Assembly (NCBI GenBank): GCA_038025085.1
Contig: CM076152.1
Location: forward strand, 35,219,501 to 35,283,500
Length of the DNA stretch: 64,000 nt
Source: Tetragonia tetragonoides
Lineage: Eukaryota > Streptophyta > Magnoliopsida > Caryophyllales > Aizoaceae
Direction of reading: 5' to 3'
The notes below the pieces were generated by a model. The model had not been told where the DNA came from, did no database searches, and worked only from the letters and a program-made list of their open reading frames with translations. The translations under genes were made by a program, and so were the position numbers. Positions 22,605-36,400 of the stretch are shown here, one piece after another (the first letter of the stretch is position 1; each line of letters opens with the position of its first letter).

Positions 22605-25600
22605 TTACATATGCATGTTTACAAACATAGAACCTCGGCGATTCTCTATGGAAGACCAAAATTGCATTTCACAAGCATATTTACAGCAAGACAATGCCGG
22701 CAACGGGGGTGCATTTGCTCGGTTATTATGAATGTTGTCCAGAATTCGCTCATCAGAAGCTATATCAAGCTCGGATCTGCACATATCATCAGTGAGGGCA
22801 TTAGCACGAATCAACTAGAAAAGAGTAACGGCATATTTAAAGGGGCAACATCTGCAGCGTCTGAAAAAGTACACCATTGAGGAGATTAGGTGGCAATACC
22901 GGCTTTTAAATTCTGTAATAGCTTATTGTCCACTCAGAACAAGTCTATGCAAGTTTGTTTGCATTATGGTTCCTAAAGAGTGAAGAGCGGGCTTTTGAGA
23001 ATCTCAAATATATATTGCACTCTTGAATTGAGACACAACCGTGGAATTTACAATTATCAAGGTCTCATTGAATTTTAGCGAAAGCACCCTTAAATTGTAA
23101 TTTACTTTCCAGTACTGGTAGCGTAACTGTAAGAGATGTTGGGGTGAATAATGATTACAGTATTAGGAAAATAACTACTTTTTCTGAACATCCTAAGAAA
23201 GTAAGTTGCTATTATGCTGGGCAGAAGATTTGTTTAGCATGTAGGTCTTACCATCTTAGGAACGCTCCTTCCTCTAAGCATCTTTGTTGCTGCTTCTGCA
23301 AATGCTTGTGCTGCTTCTGCATCTGCTTCTGCTTCGTCTGCCTCCCTAGCAGCCTCTTCAGCTTCTGCTATAGCAGCTTCTGCCTCAGCAACTGCACGAG
23401 CAGCAGCGGTGGCAGCCTCTTCTGGGGTCATACTCCTCATCTTAGCAAGCTCTAAATCAATCTGAGATTTTAACATTGTCAAATCATCCCTGTCTGGTTT
23501 TGGGAAATTCAACTGTCTGCCTTCTTGGGGTATTGTTGGGAGACTTCTCATCTCTGGAAACACAGGGACTGATGCAATTCTGTAATTGCGTTTAACCTGC
23601 AAGAGAAAGATTAAGCAGATTGGCACAAGCCTCAAATCAGTGAGGCAAAATAATGAGCAAGTAGACACCCAAGAAACAACACAGAATGTGATGTCATGTC
23701 AAAGACATGCAGCAAAGTCGTCCAAACAAAAGCATATCTTAACAAATATCCCTCACAAGAACTACTAGAATCATGAGTTTTAGGGGTTTCAGGGACTATT
23801 CTCAACAGTAGAGTATCATACTCAAATACCTTATCATAACCCTTCTGGTAGATTACTAGATATGTCCAAACTAATGAACTGGTCCTGTAACTAGTGGAGA
23901 ATGGTTTAGTATCTACTGTCAAGGATAATGAACTATGTCTTGTGGAGTTCACTGGAATATTGAATATTACCTTGCGAAGATCGTCATTCTCTTGGGGAAT
24001 TGATATCTAGAACCTATGTATCGCATCTAGCACTCACTATGAGAGCACACATTGAAAACTGTACACACAAGTGCGAGAGTAAACAGTGAGTCTGGCCTTT
24101 TGGCAGTTTTATTTTTATTTTTATTTTATAGGTTAAGGAGGTCCCAGCAGCTTGAGGAGGATAAACGGGACAAACTGCGCTGGAGATGAAGTGAAGGTAG
24201 GGAAGGGAGCCACTGCTCTCAACCCCAATTCTTGGAAGCTCTAGATTACTATTAAGCTAGCTATTGCTGACGAACCAAAAGAAAAAAGAAAACAAAAAAA
24301 AAGCAAAAAAAAGAAGGAAAAAGCTAGATATTGCTATCTAACTCAAGACGGACCACAAAAATATTGTCCAGGGTAACTGAATAAGTCAATAAATCAATCT
24401 GTTGTCATCTTAATATGCCGAAATTTGTATGGATGCAGAAAGCGCTTTTGGAAATATGCAAGTCTCAATGAACTTTGAAAAACTGACAACAATGATACAG
24501 TTTGTTTAGCTAGTAATGCCAACAAAATCAGTATACAGTGGTCCTCACATGCACATTATGTCTCCTTTTGTATTAGTATCATCTTAATCTCACAACTCAC
24601 AACCAATAGTCATTGTAGGTAACACAGAAATGATCATATCTCCACTATCTTCGAAGGGGGGCAGGGTTAAAGTTACAGGACAAAGATACAAGTTGTCAAA
24701 AAATTATGTATCACAAATCCAGCAGCAAGCCAATGATCAGATCACACACACTTGTCTCAACCACTGTTTTATTTTGACAATAAGATTCATCATGCCTTGT
24801 CAAATCCATTTTCTTCTGTGTGGGGCAAAGAAATCGAGGGTTTTTCCCATGGGGCCATGAGGAAGTGTTATACTACCTCGTTTAGCAATTAATCTCCAAA
24901 CTTCCATTAATTCCATGACTAGAATAGGAATGGGAATGAAAATGGGATGAGGCAGGTGGAAGGGTAGAGTCATCCATATCTAAATGTTGACTGATTTCAT
25001 GAGTGACAATTTGTTGTAGTGATTTGTTCCTATGTTTCTCAGACTCGGGAATCCGATGATCGGGTTTGGGTGAGGATCCAAGGATCTGATCATTGGACTT
25101 GCTTATTTTAAGGATTTTTGTCTTGTTTTGTTGTAGTGATTTGTTCCTATGTTTCTCAGACTCGGGAACCCGATGATCGGGTTCGGGTGAGGATCCAAGG
25201 ATCTGATCATTGGACTTGCTTATTTGAAGGATTTTTGTATTGGTTGTTTGTAGTGACTTGTTCCTATGTTTCTCAGTTTGGGAATCCGATGATCGGATTC
25301 GAGGATTCGAGTGAGGATCCAAGGATCTGATCATTGGACTTGCAATAGGCAGGCTGAGAACGAGTAGCAAAATACACCAATAGGCTCTGCATAAGTTACA
25401 TCCACTGACCTTAACAAGCTTTCCACTTGACGTCAAAAACTTCAATTTTGCAGACAATACTCGTTTGAAATCTGGAGGTGCCCAATATTGATCCTACAGA
25501 ATAAACTACAAAGTTAAGAGCTGGGTACAACTTAAATATTATAAATACAGTGGGCTTGAAGGAGTAGGCACGCAACAAGAATGGAGAAAGGCAACTTACA

Positions 25601-28600
25601 AATCAAAAACATGAACAAAAGTTTATTAAGTTGCAGCAATGTTACCTTTACCAACACCACCTTTCAGCCAAAAAAAAAGAAAAGAAAAGAAAATTGAATC
25701 AAATTGTTCCTATTGTATGCTGCCGTTCACCTATTGAACCAGCATTTAAATTCCTTGCATAGTTGCATATTATTTGTAATTTGCAAGATCATTTCTCTTA
25801 GATTCCATACTCTATAACAGGGACTGAAAACGTTGTAATACTCAGTTTTGGACGACATACACTTATAAAGTACGGCGCCTCTATTATGTCTTTGTGCTCT
25901 CACAATCTCGTTCTTGATGTGTAATGTAGTCCTTTAACCTTTTTTTTTTTTTTGAATAGCTACCCACCTTTAGTAAGTGGGTAAGAAATCTTTTAACCTT
26001 GTTTTTGGTGGATTATATCCCTAGAACTCAATAGGATGCGCTTGGTTGTCATTTTTGTAATCAAACTCTTATCTCCGATGTGTTGAATCAATGAATTCAG
26101 TATTAGAAACAACTCTTAATAACCCCTTCAATAAAGTCTTCTGTTAGAGTTCAATTTCCTTATCAAATGTTCCATTATTGAACCACCCAATACTCTTTCT
26201 TAAGTCAGCTTTCATATTCTGCAAATCATTATTTATCACTAGCATCATTCAGGTTCCAGTCTCCTAAAACTTCCAGATAGGCTGCTTAAGTATTGGGCTC
26301 CTCAGTCAATCTGCCAGTGAACGCAAAATGACATTTTAGAGCTCAATATATCTCTGTCAACCCTTATTTTATACTTTATTTTTTAGATAAGAATAAGATT
26401 GTTTTAATGGAACAAAAGAAAATACAGCGTAAGGAGGACAAGGAGTCCTCACCAAAATTTCTAATAGCAAGGAACCCCAATGTCGTTGGAGGTCAGAAAT
26501 CAAAATCCCTCTATAAGATGCTGCCGTCTTGGCCCAAACGGAGGCCAAATACAGGTGACAGCAGCTGGTCCCGGATGACGTAATCGTCTGAGACACCCCA
26601 AAGAATACCTGTGAATTGCGCTCAAGCCACAAACACCAAAGTGCTGCCATAACCGCACACCGCATTGGTATTTTCCCATCTTTCCCTCTCCCCACCCCCA
26701 CATGCTTCACCTGAAGATGCTGAACGAAAAAAAGCTTGGAAAACCCAAGGTCCCCCGTCACATCAAACAAGATTGAGCCGTCATACAATGCAAAAACCGA
26801 CAACTCTTATTTGATATTATGAAGCCCCCTATAGATGCATAGAGGTTTGCTACTACGGATTGCCTTACCTTGTTTCTGTTTAGTGGGGGCCGCCATAAGA
26901 ACATCCCCACCTGTAAGAAGCTACCTTTCAAAGACTGAAAATTTCTGCTTAAATGATTGGGCTGTCATTAAAATACACACCCAGTGTACCTGAACCAACA
27001 AGCTTTTCAGTCACAAACTATGTTACTCGGGTTCTTCATTCTAACAGAAGTATCCATGTCACCCTTGATTCTTCGGACAATAGGATACGAAATGACACTT
27101 GGTCACTTCAAATTAAAACAAAAAATACTCAAAATAGATGAGGCTAATCCTCCGATACACACCAAAACCTGGTCCTTGGATCCCCGAGACCGAGAAACAA
27201 AGGTCACAAATAAACAAACTCAATTACTAGCGTAAAACTTGCATCCACCCTCTAACATACATTTGAGCTCAATCACGTGACTGCATTTGTAGGAGCTTTA
27301 TGTACCGCATATTTCTGACAATATTTACACAGTAACAAACCAAATAACAGAATCTGAGGAGGGAGAATCTCAAACCAAACAACGGAATCTGAGGAGGGAG
27401 AATCTCAAACCAAACCCCTGTCACCCGAAATAAGAAAACGGAGTAGAATAGATCCTAAAGCAGGATAAAGACTGCCAACAATAATACCATTTTAGATAAT
27501 ATAGGGGTTCTTTGATTTGAAGTGTTCTTATAAGGAAAAAGGGAAGAATCCTTCATCCCCTTTTTCGGTTTATGCTTGGAAACTTGACCCAATTCCTTCA
27601 TCAAATCACTACTTTTGGGTCTTTCCTCATTCCCCACTAACCCCATATCTCCGCCAAAGAACCAAATGTAGAATTTTTTCAGACAAGGAAAAATTTGTAT
27701 TAATAGCAAAAGAGCTACAGGAAGAGCTATAGCAAAGAGAAAACGTGTCTCCAAGAAAAGGAGCTACAATTTTTCCCAATTTAATTGGATCACCAAAATA
27801 AAATAGGTACTGAATGCCCCTGCCGCTTAAGCCCAAAGTGAAGCTGAATACGCAACCCGTTCACAAAGTAAACTTGGTGGCATACAGGAACCAGTGAACA
27901 CCCAAGAATTTCTCTCCAACCAAACACACCACAACACTGCCAACAAGGCATTTCACTAAAGCACCTGCTTCTCCTTCTCTTTACCAAGTCCCTCAAATCG
28001 CATCTGCAAAATCTCCACTACAATAGATGGAGTTACCCAAGTTTCTCCAAACACAACAAACTACTCCACTTTTCCAACTGATTTCATCTTTTGGTTCAAC
28101 CTCTGATTGTATAGTTAGATATCCATTTAATAGTCTCAATACCCATTTGTTGAACAGGTCAATGCTTCAGTAATGAACACTATAATATGTAATATATTCA
28201 TAATTGCAACATTTTTGCTATATTACTTAAATCACCTGAAAATTTAGCTTTTAGAATAATTTGCATCCTTAATACCTACTCCTACAAGCACTTCTTTCTT
28301 TAGAAACTTGCATGCATTTAATGTAGTTAGTCTTCCTTATATTTTTTGTTAGAGCCCTTTTGATTACAATGTTTCCCTCGGCACTCCATTCGTATTTCAC
28401 CATTTTGGGCTTGTGCACTAAAAACAACACCATCCATGAACAAACCCTATAGCATGGTTGATGGTACAACATCACAGTGTGCAACTATGGTTAAAAATAG
28501 TGTGGCACCACTTTTTGAGGTAAGTAAGTGAAATAATTGACTTTCAGAAGTTTGGAGCACCAACCTAGTTGGTAAAAAAACATGTATCCTTTTCGACGAA

Positions 28601-29722
28601 CAAATTGGAAAACTTTTCCAACTTATGACAAGGACAAAATGTAAGAACTAACATTTTACTTGTTGCGGCCTTGCCATTTTAGCAAGTCATATATCAACCC
28701 TGAAAGCAAAGTGCATACCTCTATGTATGAAGCAATAGCAGTTTTGTTAGAACCACCAGGTTCTTTCAAGTTGGTTATGGCTTCTAATATAAGATTGTCC
28801 AACCTACACAAGAGTCAAAAGAAACTGACTGTAATGTCACTGGAAACATGGAGAGCAAAAAAATAAAGAACATAGCACCTCTACCATAGCAAATAACAGT
28901 ATTCTATCACCTAGTAGAGTAGGTCAGCAGGATACTTAGCAATTGAACATTATGAAGATAATGCAGGCCTACAAAGTGGACATCAAACCTTACGATGGAT
29001 CTCTTGGGAGCAGCTGCAATCTCCAGAGGAGCAGCTGCAATCTGCAGAGGAGCACTACTAGTAGCAAGAGGCTTAACGTCAACCATCTCTTCATCACTTT
29101 GACTTTGAGGCACATCACTAACACTTGTAGTAGCTTCGTCTTGCTTAGAGGGAGCTGGTTGCGTTGGCACCCTTTTAAGAGTCACTTTGGATTTCTCCCT
29201 CGTTCCAATTCCAGTTGTCATTACACTCATGTTTCTCCACTTGTCCTGAACAGTGAACCACACAAGGGGAATACCAAACTTTAGCACAAAACTTCTCTAT
29301 TTCCACAAGCAATTGACAAAATGAATCAATAATGAAAAACGACTATTACTCAGACTTTTCATTAAAAGTGTAGTAGTTGCGCCTCACCCTTAGACACTCA
29401 GAACTGATATCACACTTGAACACTCCAGACTATACAAAAACATACAGAACACACAAGAAACAACCATATTCAAACCTTAGCACACTTTGTCATACATGTC
29501 ATACGAGGACCACTAGCTCAATCTCAATGCAATCAAAATTGGTAAAAACCAATTCCTCAGATAGTAAATTACCTTTAGATCCACGTTTGATCGCAGATAC
29601 AATATGCTGCTAAATTCAGGGTCTTTGAGTATAGTCCGCCACTTCCCCGCCCCGTGTTTAACAACTCCAGCTTTTAGGGCAGCTTCTTCTTCTGCTGTCC
29701 ACTTCTGCTTTGGAGCTCCCAT
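22605..29722 (-). CDS. Telomere repeat-binding factor (single Myb histone, TRB-like)
   Basis: Spliced on the - strand from 29722-29573, 29245-28989, 28803-28719, 25493-25410, 23596-23252 and a probable last exon 22814-22605. All junctions are GT/AG with continuous frame, about 376 residues. The N-terminal Myb-like domain (residues 5-58) contains QKWTAEEE and the telobox VDLKDKWRN across the first junction. A central H1/H5 globular domain (about 136-205) includes [20 protein letters not shown] and [17 protein letters not shown]. An Ala/Glu-rich coiled coil follows (about 240-300). TRB proteins bind telomeric repeats and telo-box promoters and recruit Polycomb and histone demethylase complexes. 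The known family usually ends in an I-R-A tripeptide. Here LIRA occurs at the start of the last exon, but the frame continues about 65 residues, so that exon is the weakest part. A non-coding first exon probably ends at 30199. Confidence 0.88.
25011..25345 (-). repeat. Three tandem copies of a 117-bp unit in TRB intron 4
   Basis: Copies start near 25011, 25128 and 25244, each about 117 bp. All share GTTCCTATGTTTCTCAG, a near-palindromic GATGATCGG core, AGGATCCAAGGATCTGATC and ATTGGACTTGC. The unit is a multiple of three and has no stop on the - strand. As a result the frame of the neighbouring TRB exon stays open through all three copies as a 39-residue repeat (EKHRNKSLQ plus SNDQILGSS) until about 24882. 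Confidence 0.85.
26369..26803 (-). pseudogene. LINE ORF2 C-terminal fragment in TRB intron 3
   Basis: The - strand frame contains a [20 protein letters not shown] segment and a SDLQRHW-type segment. These match the region after the zf-RVT domain at the end of plant non-LTR ORF2 proteins (the W-x-x-W-x-x-R-N motif). It ends in an A-rich stretch next to 26369. The reverse transcriptase part is not visible, so this is a short 3' remnant. Confidence 0.6.
27345..27416. repeat. Two-copy direct repeat of about 35 bp in TRB intron 3
   Basis: The phrase GGAATCTGAGGAGGGAGAAT followed by CTCAAACCAAAC occurs twice back to back with almost no change. It lies in an otherwise unremarkable part of the intron. 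Confidence 0.7.
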
Positions 29723-30198
29723 TTGCAACTGGAAAGACCCACAATTATCTTTTTGTTTAGCTTGATTAATTACTAGCAACTAGCAAGAATTATAACTTAT
29801 GCTCAAAACCTAGTAAAGTCTCACTCTTATGTCATTTCTTCTTTCTATGAATCAAAATAAGGAGGCATGAAAGAATGAAAACTGGTCAATCAATTACAAC
29901 TTTACAAGTGACCATATTGTTTGAATTCATAGACATCAACATGATTGAGCAATAATTCAAATTGGGTATAAGAAAAACTAGATAAAGTACAGCAATGCAA
30001 ACAAACTAACTGCATGTCAAATCCCAGACAAACAAAAGAAAGCCCTAATTCACAAGTACAATCTTGAAATAATGGTAACTTACCCATTAACAATAAAACC
30101 TAATCTACTATAATAATAATCACATGAAATGAATCAACATAGTTAATAATAATGAGTAAATTGAAATCAATAGAGAAGCATAAGAAGATCAAGCTTAC

Positions 30199-30437
30199 CA
30201 GAGCATACAAGGGGGAGAGAGAAACCGGAGGAGAAAACCCACGGCAAAGTTAGTTGTGATTTGAGAGGAGGAGGAGAGAGAATGAAGGGTCGGCAAATTT
30301 TTATGAAGTCGCCGTAGGACGGTCGCAGATGGAGAGAGAAGGTGGTGGTGGAGCTAAGTCCCTCGGAACATCGTTGGAGGAGAAAGGGAACAGAACAGAA
30401 CAGGGAAAGAGAGAGAGAGGGGTGAATGCCTGAATGG
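30199..30437 (-). promoter_or_regulatory. Non-coding first exon of TRB
   Basis: A good donor (complement reads CTCTG then GTAAGC) ends an exon at 30199. The acceptor just before the ATG exon (TTTCCAG, exon from 29728) completes a leader intron of about 470 bp. The region is rich in CT on the - strand, as plant leaders often are. The upstream limit is unknown because a LINE-containing insertion begins at 30455. Confidence 0.5.
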
Positions 30438-30454
30438 TGTAGGATTTGTTGGAA

Positions 30455-33400
30455 TTTTTTTTTTTTTTTTTTGAAGGTAAGAAAGAAAATGATTAGGAGG
30501 TCCTCCTTTCGAGGGCCACTTTCATCGTATCCGAGAATAAGATATTACGAAATGTAATAGTTGGGTAGTTAGTCCAATGGTAACTGTCAGTAGTAGTCGT
30601 CGCATGTTTTGCCATCCAATCTGCTGGTCGATTTGCTTCGCGGAATTTATGTAGGATCCGATAATTACCGATCTGTTGCAGTAAATGTCGTGTATCCATA
30701 ATTAGGCTGAAGATTATCCACGGAATTTTGCTTTGTTCTTGGAGAGCTTGTAACACAACTTTGTTATCACCTTCAATAATAATATTATTGATACCTAAAG
30801 ATATGACTTGGATTAATCCATTACGCAGTGTCATAGCTTCTGCCACTAGTATTGGAGTTTCTCCAAGGAATTCGCTGCCAGCCTTTATTAACTTCCCATC
30901 AGTGTTACGGATAACAGAACCTGCACCTGAACGATTATCTTGTTTTGAGCCATCAAAGTTGAGTTTTGCAAAGTTGACTGGAGGGGGTTCCCATGTAACA
31001 TGGATAGTCGAAGGATGGCGAGGGGGAGCAGAAGTGTGTGGTTTTGGGGTAGTGTAAATTTGATACTCTTTATCCAGATGATCCCTAATTTCCCATTCAC
31101 TGTAGAGTGATTGTGCCCGGAGTACAATTTGCATGATATTTGGCTGTATGTTTTGGAAGATCAATTCATTTCTTGCTTTCCAAATATACCAAATTAGATA
31201 AACACTTTTTTAATTCGTCTATCATGTGCTTTGCTCGAAGCTTATTCCACCATTCAAAAATGTGGAGATTGTGCTCTTTATGTGGAATCCAACCACTATT
31301 ACTTGCTTGTTGCCAGATTTGTTGCGAGATGGGGCAAGTGGATAGTAGATGAAAGAGATCCTCTTGCTCCTGACTGCACAGAGGACATATATTATCTAAA
31401 TTGAGTCCTTTTTTTTACTAGTGTAGTACGAGTGGGTAGTCCATCATGAAAGAGTTGCCACATAAATATTTGTAATTTGAGTGCGATATTAAGTTTCCAA
31501 ATCCATTTATGAGGCCATGATTTGCAGTCTTCCTTATTGAGTCCATGACATAACCATGTGGCAGTTTTTATGCTGAAATTGCCCGTAGAGTCAAGTCCCC
31601 AACAATCGTGATCAGGGGCGTCAGTCGAGGGAATCGGAATGCCTTTAATAACATTTACTATAGGCATGGGAAAAATTTGTGCTAATTTGTGACAGTCCCA
31701 ACATTTGTCAGTTGTTATGAAATCACTTACTTTACTATCGACATTGAAAATGTCTTGTGGATTTAACCCCAAGTGAGTAATGAGGTTCGTATCAAAAACC
31801 CAATTGTCTTTCCAAAAATAAATATTTCTACCGTTACGAATTATCCACCGAATGCCTTGTTGTAAAATATTGCGTTGCTTCAAAATTTGTTTCCAAATCT
31901 AAGAGTTATTGTTTTTTGCCTTGACAGAGAAAAATCCATGTTTTCGCAAGTACTTGTGACGAATAATAGCAACCCACATGTTATTTTGCTCCGTTAATAT
32001 TTTCCATCCTAATTTGTCCAATAAGGCTTTGTTTACAGCTTCTGTTTTTCGAAGTCCAAGCCCCCCTGCAGATTTTGGTTGGCGGACTTTATCCCATGCT
32101 ATCATGGGGGGACCATTACAAGACGAGCTTTGCCAGAAGAATTTGCGATGCAGAGCGTCTAGAAGATTTGCTGTGTGAGATGGAATTTTGAAACTTTGTA
32201 TTACGTGCGAGGGAAGAGCCTCTAAATTAGTATGAGAATGGTTTTTCCTGCTTTGGTTAGATTGGTAGCTTTACATGGTTCAAGTTTGGCTTGAGTTTTT
32301 TCCACAATATTCTGAAACATGACATGACTGATTCGCTGTTTTGGAAAGAAGCATCCTAGATACTTGCCCAAGCTGGATTTGTGAGGTATGTCAAAATAAG
32401 CATTAACGACTTGTTTTTGATGGCTAGTAGTGTTGCGTGAAAATATTGATGTCGATTTGTGAAAGTTGATGAGTTGGCCAGACTGTGCAGAAAAATGGTC
32501 GAGAATTTCTTTTAATTTAGATATTGCGTGTCTGTTAGTTCGACAGAAAAGGAGGCTATCATCAGCAAATAGAAGGCATGAAATTTTCTGTCCTCCCGGA
32601 CTAACTGTGATGCCAATTCCCTGTTTTTCATGAGAAGCTTTAATAAGTCGTTGAGTTAATACTTCCATGCACATGATAAATAAATACGGAGATAAAGGAT
32701 CTCCTTGGCGAAGGCCTCTAGTCGGATTGATAAGTCCGCATGATGAGTCATTAATAAGGAGTGAGTAGCTGACAGTAGTGACACATTGATTTATCCAATT
32801 GATCCATTTATCATTGAACCCTAGTCGTTTTAGGGTGGAGAAAAGAAAGTCCCATTCCATTCGATCATAAGCTTTTTCATCCTTCTTTGGTTTTGGTTTT
32901 TCTGAAAAAATGCATAATTTCTTGGCTAAGTAAAATGTTGTCATGAATAGATCTATGGGGGACAAATGCTCCTTGAAACGGGCTAATTAAGTTAGGTAAC
33001 AGTGGTCGAAGTCGATTAACTAACATTTTGGCAACGATTTTGTAAATCGAGTTGCATAAACTAATTGGGCGGAATTGGTTGGGACTTGTGGGATTGTCAT
33101 TTTTAGGGATAAACGTGATGAACGTATGATTAATTTCTGTTAGAATTTTTCCATGATGAAAAAACGATTGGATTGCTTTAATGATGTCAGGCCCAACAAT
33201 ATTCCAGTGGTCTTGGTAAAAGGATGCACCGAAACCATCAGGGCCTGGTGACTTAAGAGGATTCATTTCAAATACGGCTTGTTTAATTTCGTCATTTGAA
33301 ACAGGAGAGATTAGAGTAGCATTGTCCTCATCTGATATGCGTTTTTGTAAATCAGAAATATCTAAGTGCGCAGAGTCATGATGCAAGGAATTGAAACGTT

Positions 33401-36400
33401 GTTGGTATTCCGTAATAAAACAATTATTAATCATATTCTCATCTTCAATCCAAGTACCAGTAGGGTCCTGAATTCGGAAAATAATATTTTTCTTACGTTT
33501 AGCACGATGTTGAAAATGAAAATATCTTGAGTTACGATCTCCTTTTGTCAACCATTTTTTTCGAGCATTTTTGCCCCAATATTTTTGGCTAAATAAGTGG
33601 AGCTTTTCGCGTTGGTTGAGTAATCTTTTTTGAATTTCTAAAAGTCGTAGGTTGTCTGGATTCTGTACCAATTGGTTCTGAATAGATTGAAGTTTTTCAA
33701 GATTTTGGTCGAGTTTAGAGTGATTATTTCCAAAAAATTGTTGACACCAAGTCTTAAGTTCAAGCTTAATGGATTTTAATTTTCTAGTGATTCTAAAGAA
33801 TCTTGATCCTTGGATATAAGTGTTCCAATGTTTTCTAATAATTTTAGTAGTATCTGAATGACTACTCCATATTTTATTGTAATGAAAAGGTCTCTTACTG
33901 ACTGTTTGGTGCGATTTTGTATCTAAAACGATTGGAGCATGATCTGAACAAGTAAATTGTTCATTAATAAGAGTTGCATTAGGGTTGAGACTTAGCCAAG
34001 TCTGTTGACATAAGGCTCTATCAAGTCTTTCATAAATCCATGTTTGTCGATAAGCCCCTCGCCACGTAAAAAGTGGTCCAACATGAGGAACGTGCATAAG
34101 ATTATGTTGCGAGCAAAAATTTGTGAGTTGGACGGTTCGCTAGATGGTCATTGGGGTAACTCCTAGTTTTTCATTGATTTTATATAGTTCATTTAAATCT
34201 CCTATGATACATGTAGGTAACATTGAATTTATTAGAATGTCGTCTAAGTATTTCCAATATACATTTTTTTATCTATTTCTTGTGCTGAGGCATAAGTGCC
34301 GAGAATACACTGATGTGTATTATTTTCTTTGTTTAATATTTCTAATCGTACAATACGGTCATTGGTTGTTACATTTGTGACTTGGAGATTTATTTCGTTC
34401 CAGGCAACCCAAATGCCTCCAGCATGGTTAACTGGATCAAGAATAATTTTTTTCTCAAAAGGAAATTGTCTTAACAATTGATTGCTGGTTGTATGAGAGA
34501 CCAATGTTTCTAATAAAATAACAATGTCTGCCGAATGTTTTCGAATAAGAAAATGCGGTTCTGTTAGTGCTTGGGGCTTTTTTACCCCACGAATATTCCA
34601 TGCAAGAATTTTCATAAGATAATCAATAAAAAAGAAAATTTTCTCAAATATATTCACATCGAATGTCTAACCATATTTCCGAGAAAATATGGTTAATGTC
34701 TAGAAAAGGGCAAGGAGTAAAAACTCCGGTCCAGATATATGTACTGCTCATAATATCATAAGGTATTAAGGTAGAATCATTAATGTTATAGAAGACAATA
34801 TGGTGTACCTTCATTGTTGTGTCGAATAGGAGTCTGAATTTTGCTATATTACCACATCTAACTGCAAGTAAACAGTACTCATTCTCATTCTGTACTACAT
34901 TTCTTTTGAAGAGCATTCGTGTGCGAATGGAACAAAAATTGTAAGCAAGTTGCAAATTCTTTTCTTGTACGTCTAAATAAATCTGTTTATACTTCGCAAA
35001 AGAAAACTCAGAAAATTTAGAACCCAACAAACTTAGACAGACATTTTTATAGAGGTGAGCAAAGTAGCATATACATATAGATCCCTTGATGTTGCTAGGG
35101 AGAGGTTTATAATACACCTTAGGCCTCTGTACACAAGAAGCACAGTTCTTAGAGGCACAAAAACAAACTACATTATTCATGTAGTACAAGATGACTTGTA
35201 TAATACAGAGCGGGTATACGAGTTCACGCAGAGGTAGCTTCCTCTTGCACACATAACTGTTTGTTACTACTCCAGGACTACTGGAAACTAAGATAGGGGA
35301 GAAGGGTACATTGAGTGATGCTGTCCAGCGTAGGAGACAGCGATGACGCTGAGGATGGCCAGTACAAACATTGTCCCTGTTAAGAAGAGACGAAAACAGA
35401 CAACAACAAAACCAAACCGGACATAAGCAATAACAAAAATAAAACAGGTGAGAAATTTGCTGTATGGCAATAACAACACAAATGAAATCTGAAATGCTTG
35501 GGTTAACAGGGGCATTGTTAGTAGGGTTGAGAGTTCTGGGAACAATAACTTCAGAAGACATAGCCAAAAAATTAAGTATACAAAAGCTGGCAAGAGCTGT
35601 GATATGCAATGTAGTGAGGTGGTTTATCACCAACACAATCCAGACATTTAAATAGCTCTCTTTAGCAAACACATTTGATAGAAGGAACCAGCAATAACAG
35701 CTAGCTATACTCAACATATCAATCCATGTTCTAGAACAAGGCTCTGACAGCATTATAAGCATGCAAAAGTGTAACCCACCTTGTAAGAATACATGGTAAT
35801 TCTTATGAGTCTTAAGTTTTCTAATGTAATTAGATAACATAACACCATTGGGCATGGATAATGGTGTGTCAATTGAGCATTGAGGATCAAGTAAAGTGCA
35901 ATCTAAAACTAAATATTTCAATTCTTGATACGGGTATGTATTTATGCCAGTTAAAGAACGTGTCCTGTAAATGGCTAAGTGATCAGAGCCTATGCATGAA
36001 TGCATAAAGCTGTATTGATCTGCAATAAGCGTAAACTTGATAATTATGGGCAAATAACATTGAAAAACAACTGACAGACTAAAACAAAAGAACATCAATA
36101 AGATCCAGATCAGAAAGCTAGACTTACAAGATTTAATCCAAAAAATTGAGGTAAGGAGGAGAAAGAGACTTATCTGAATTGGGGAATTAAAAGAAGAGGA
36201 AACCCCATAACCGCGCCCGAGTCTCCTTTCATCAAAGCATCCTTGTAAGGATGTTGTCAAACTGGCTCCCTTCCAGCTTATCGCTCCACTTGATCCACGC
36301 ATGTACATGTAATGACAAAGTACTTTTATGTGTTTCCATGGCAATAAGTTCCAATTGCTCAGAGAATTTTTGCCAGATCGAAAATTGGGGCAATTGATCT

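Noticed and set aside
25011..25345. CRISPR-like or regulatory array
   Set aside because: Three head-to-tail 117-bp copies without unique spacers form an ordinary minisatellite in a plant intron.
27455..27996. Overlapping - strand frames in TRB intron 3 as a gene
   Set aside because: No family features, and the frames overlap without a coherent splice pattern; possibly old LINE tail sequence, but I could not support that.
34144..34657. Endonuclease part of the LINE as a separate host gene
   Set aside because: It is continuous with the reverse transcriptase on the same strand, and the pieces are joined by one stop and small shifts.
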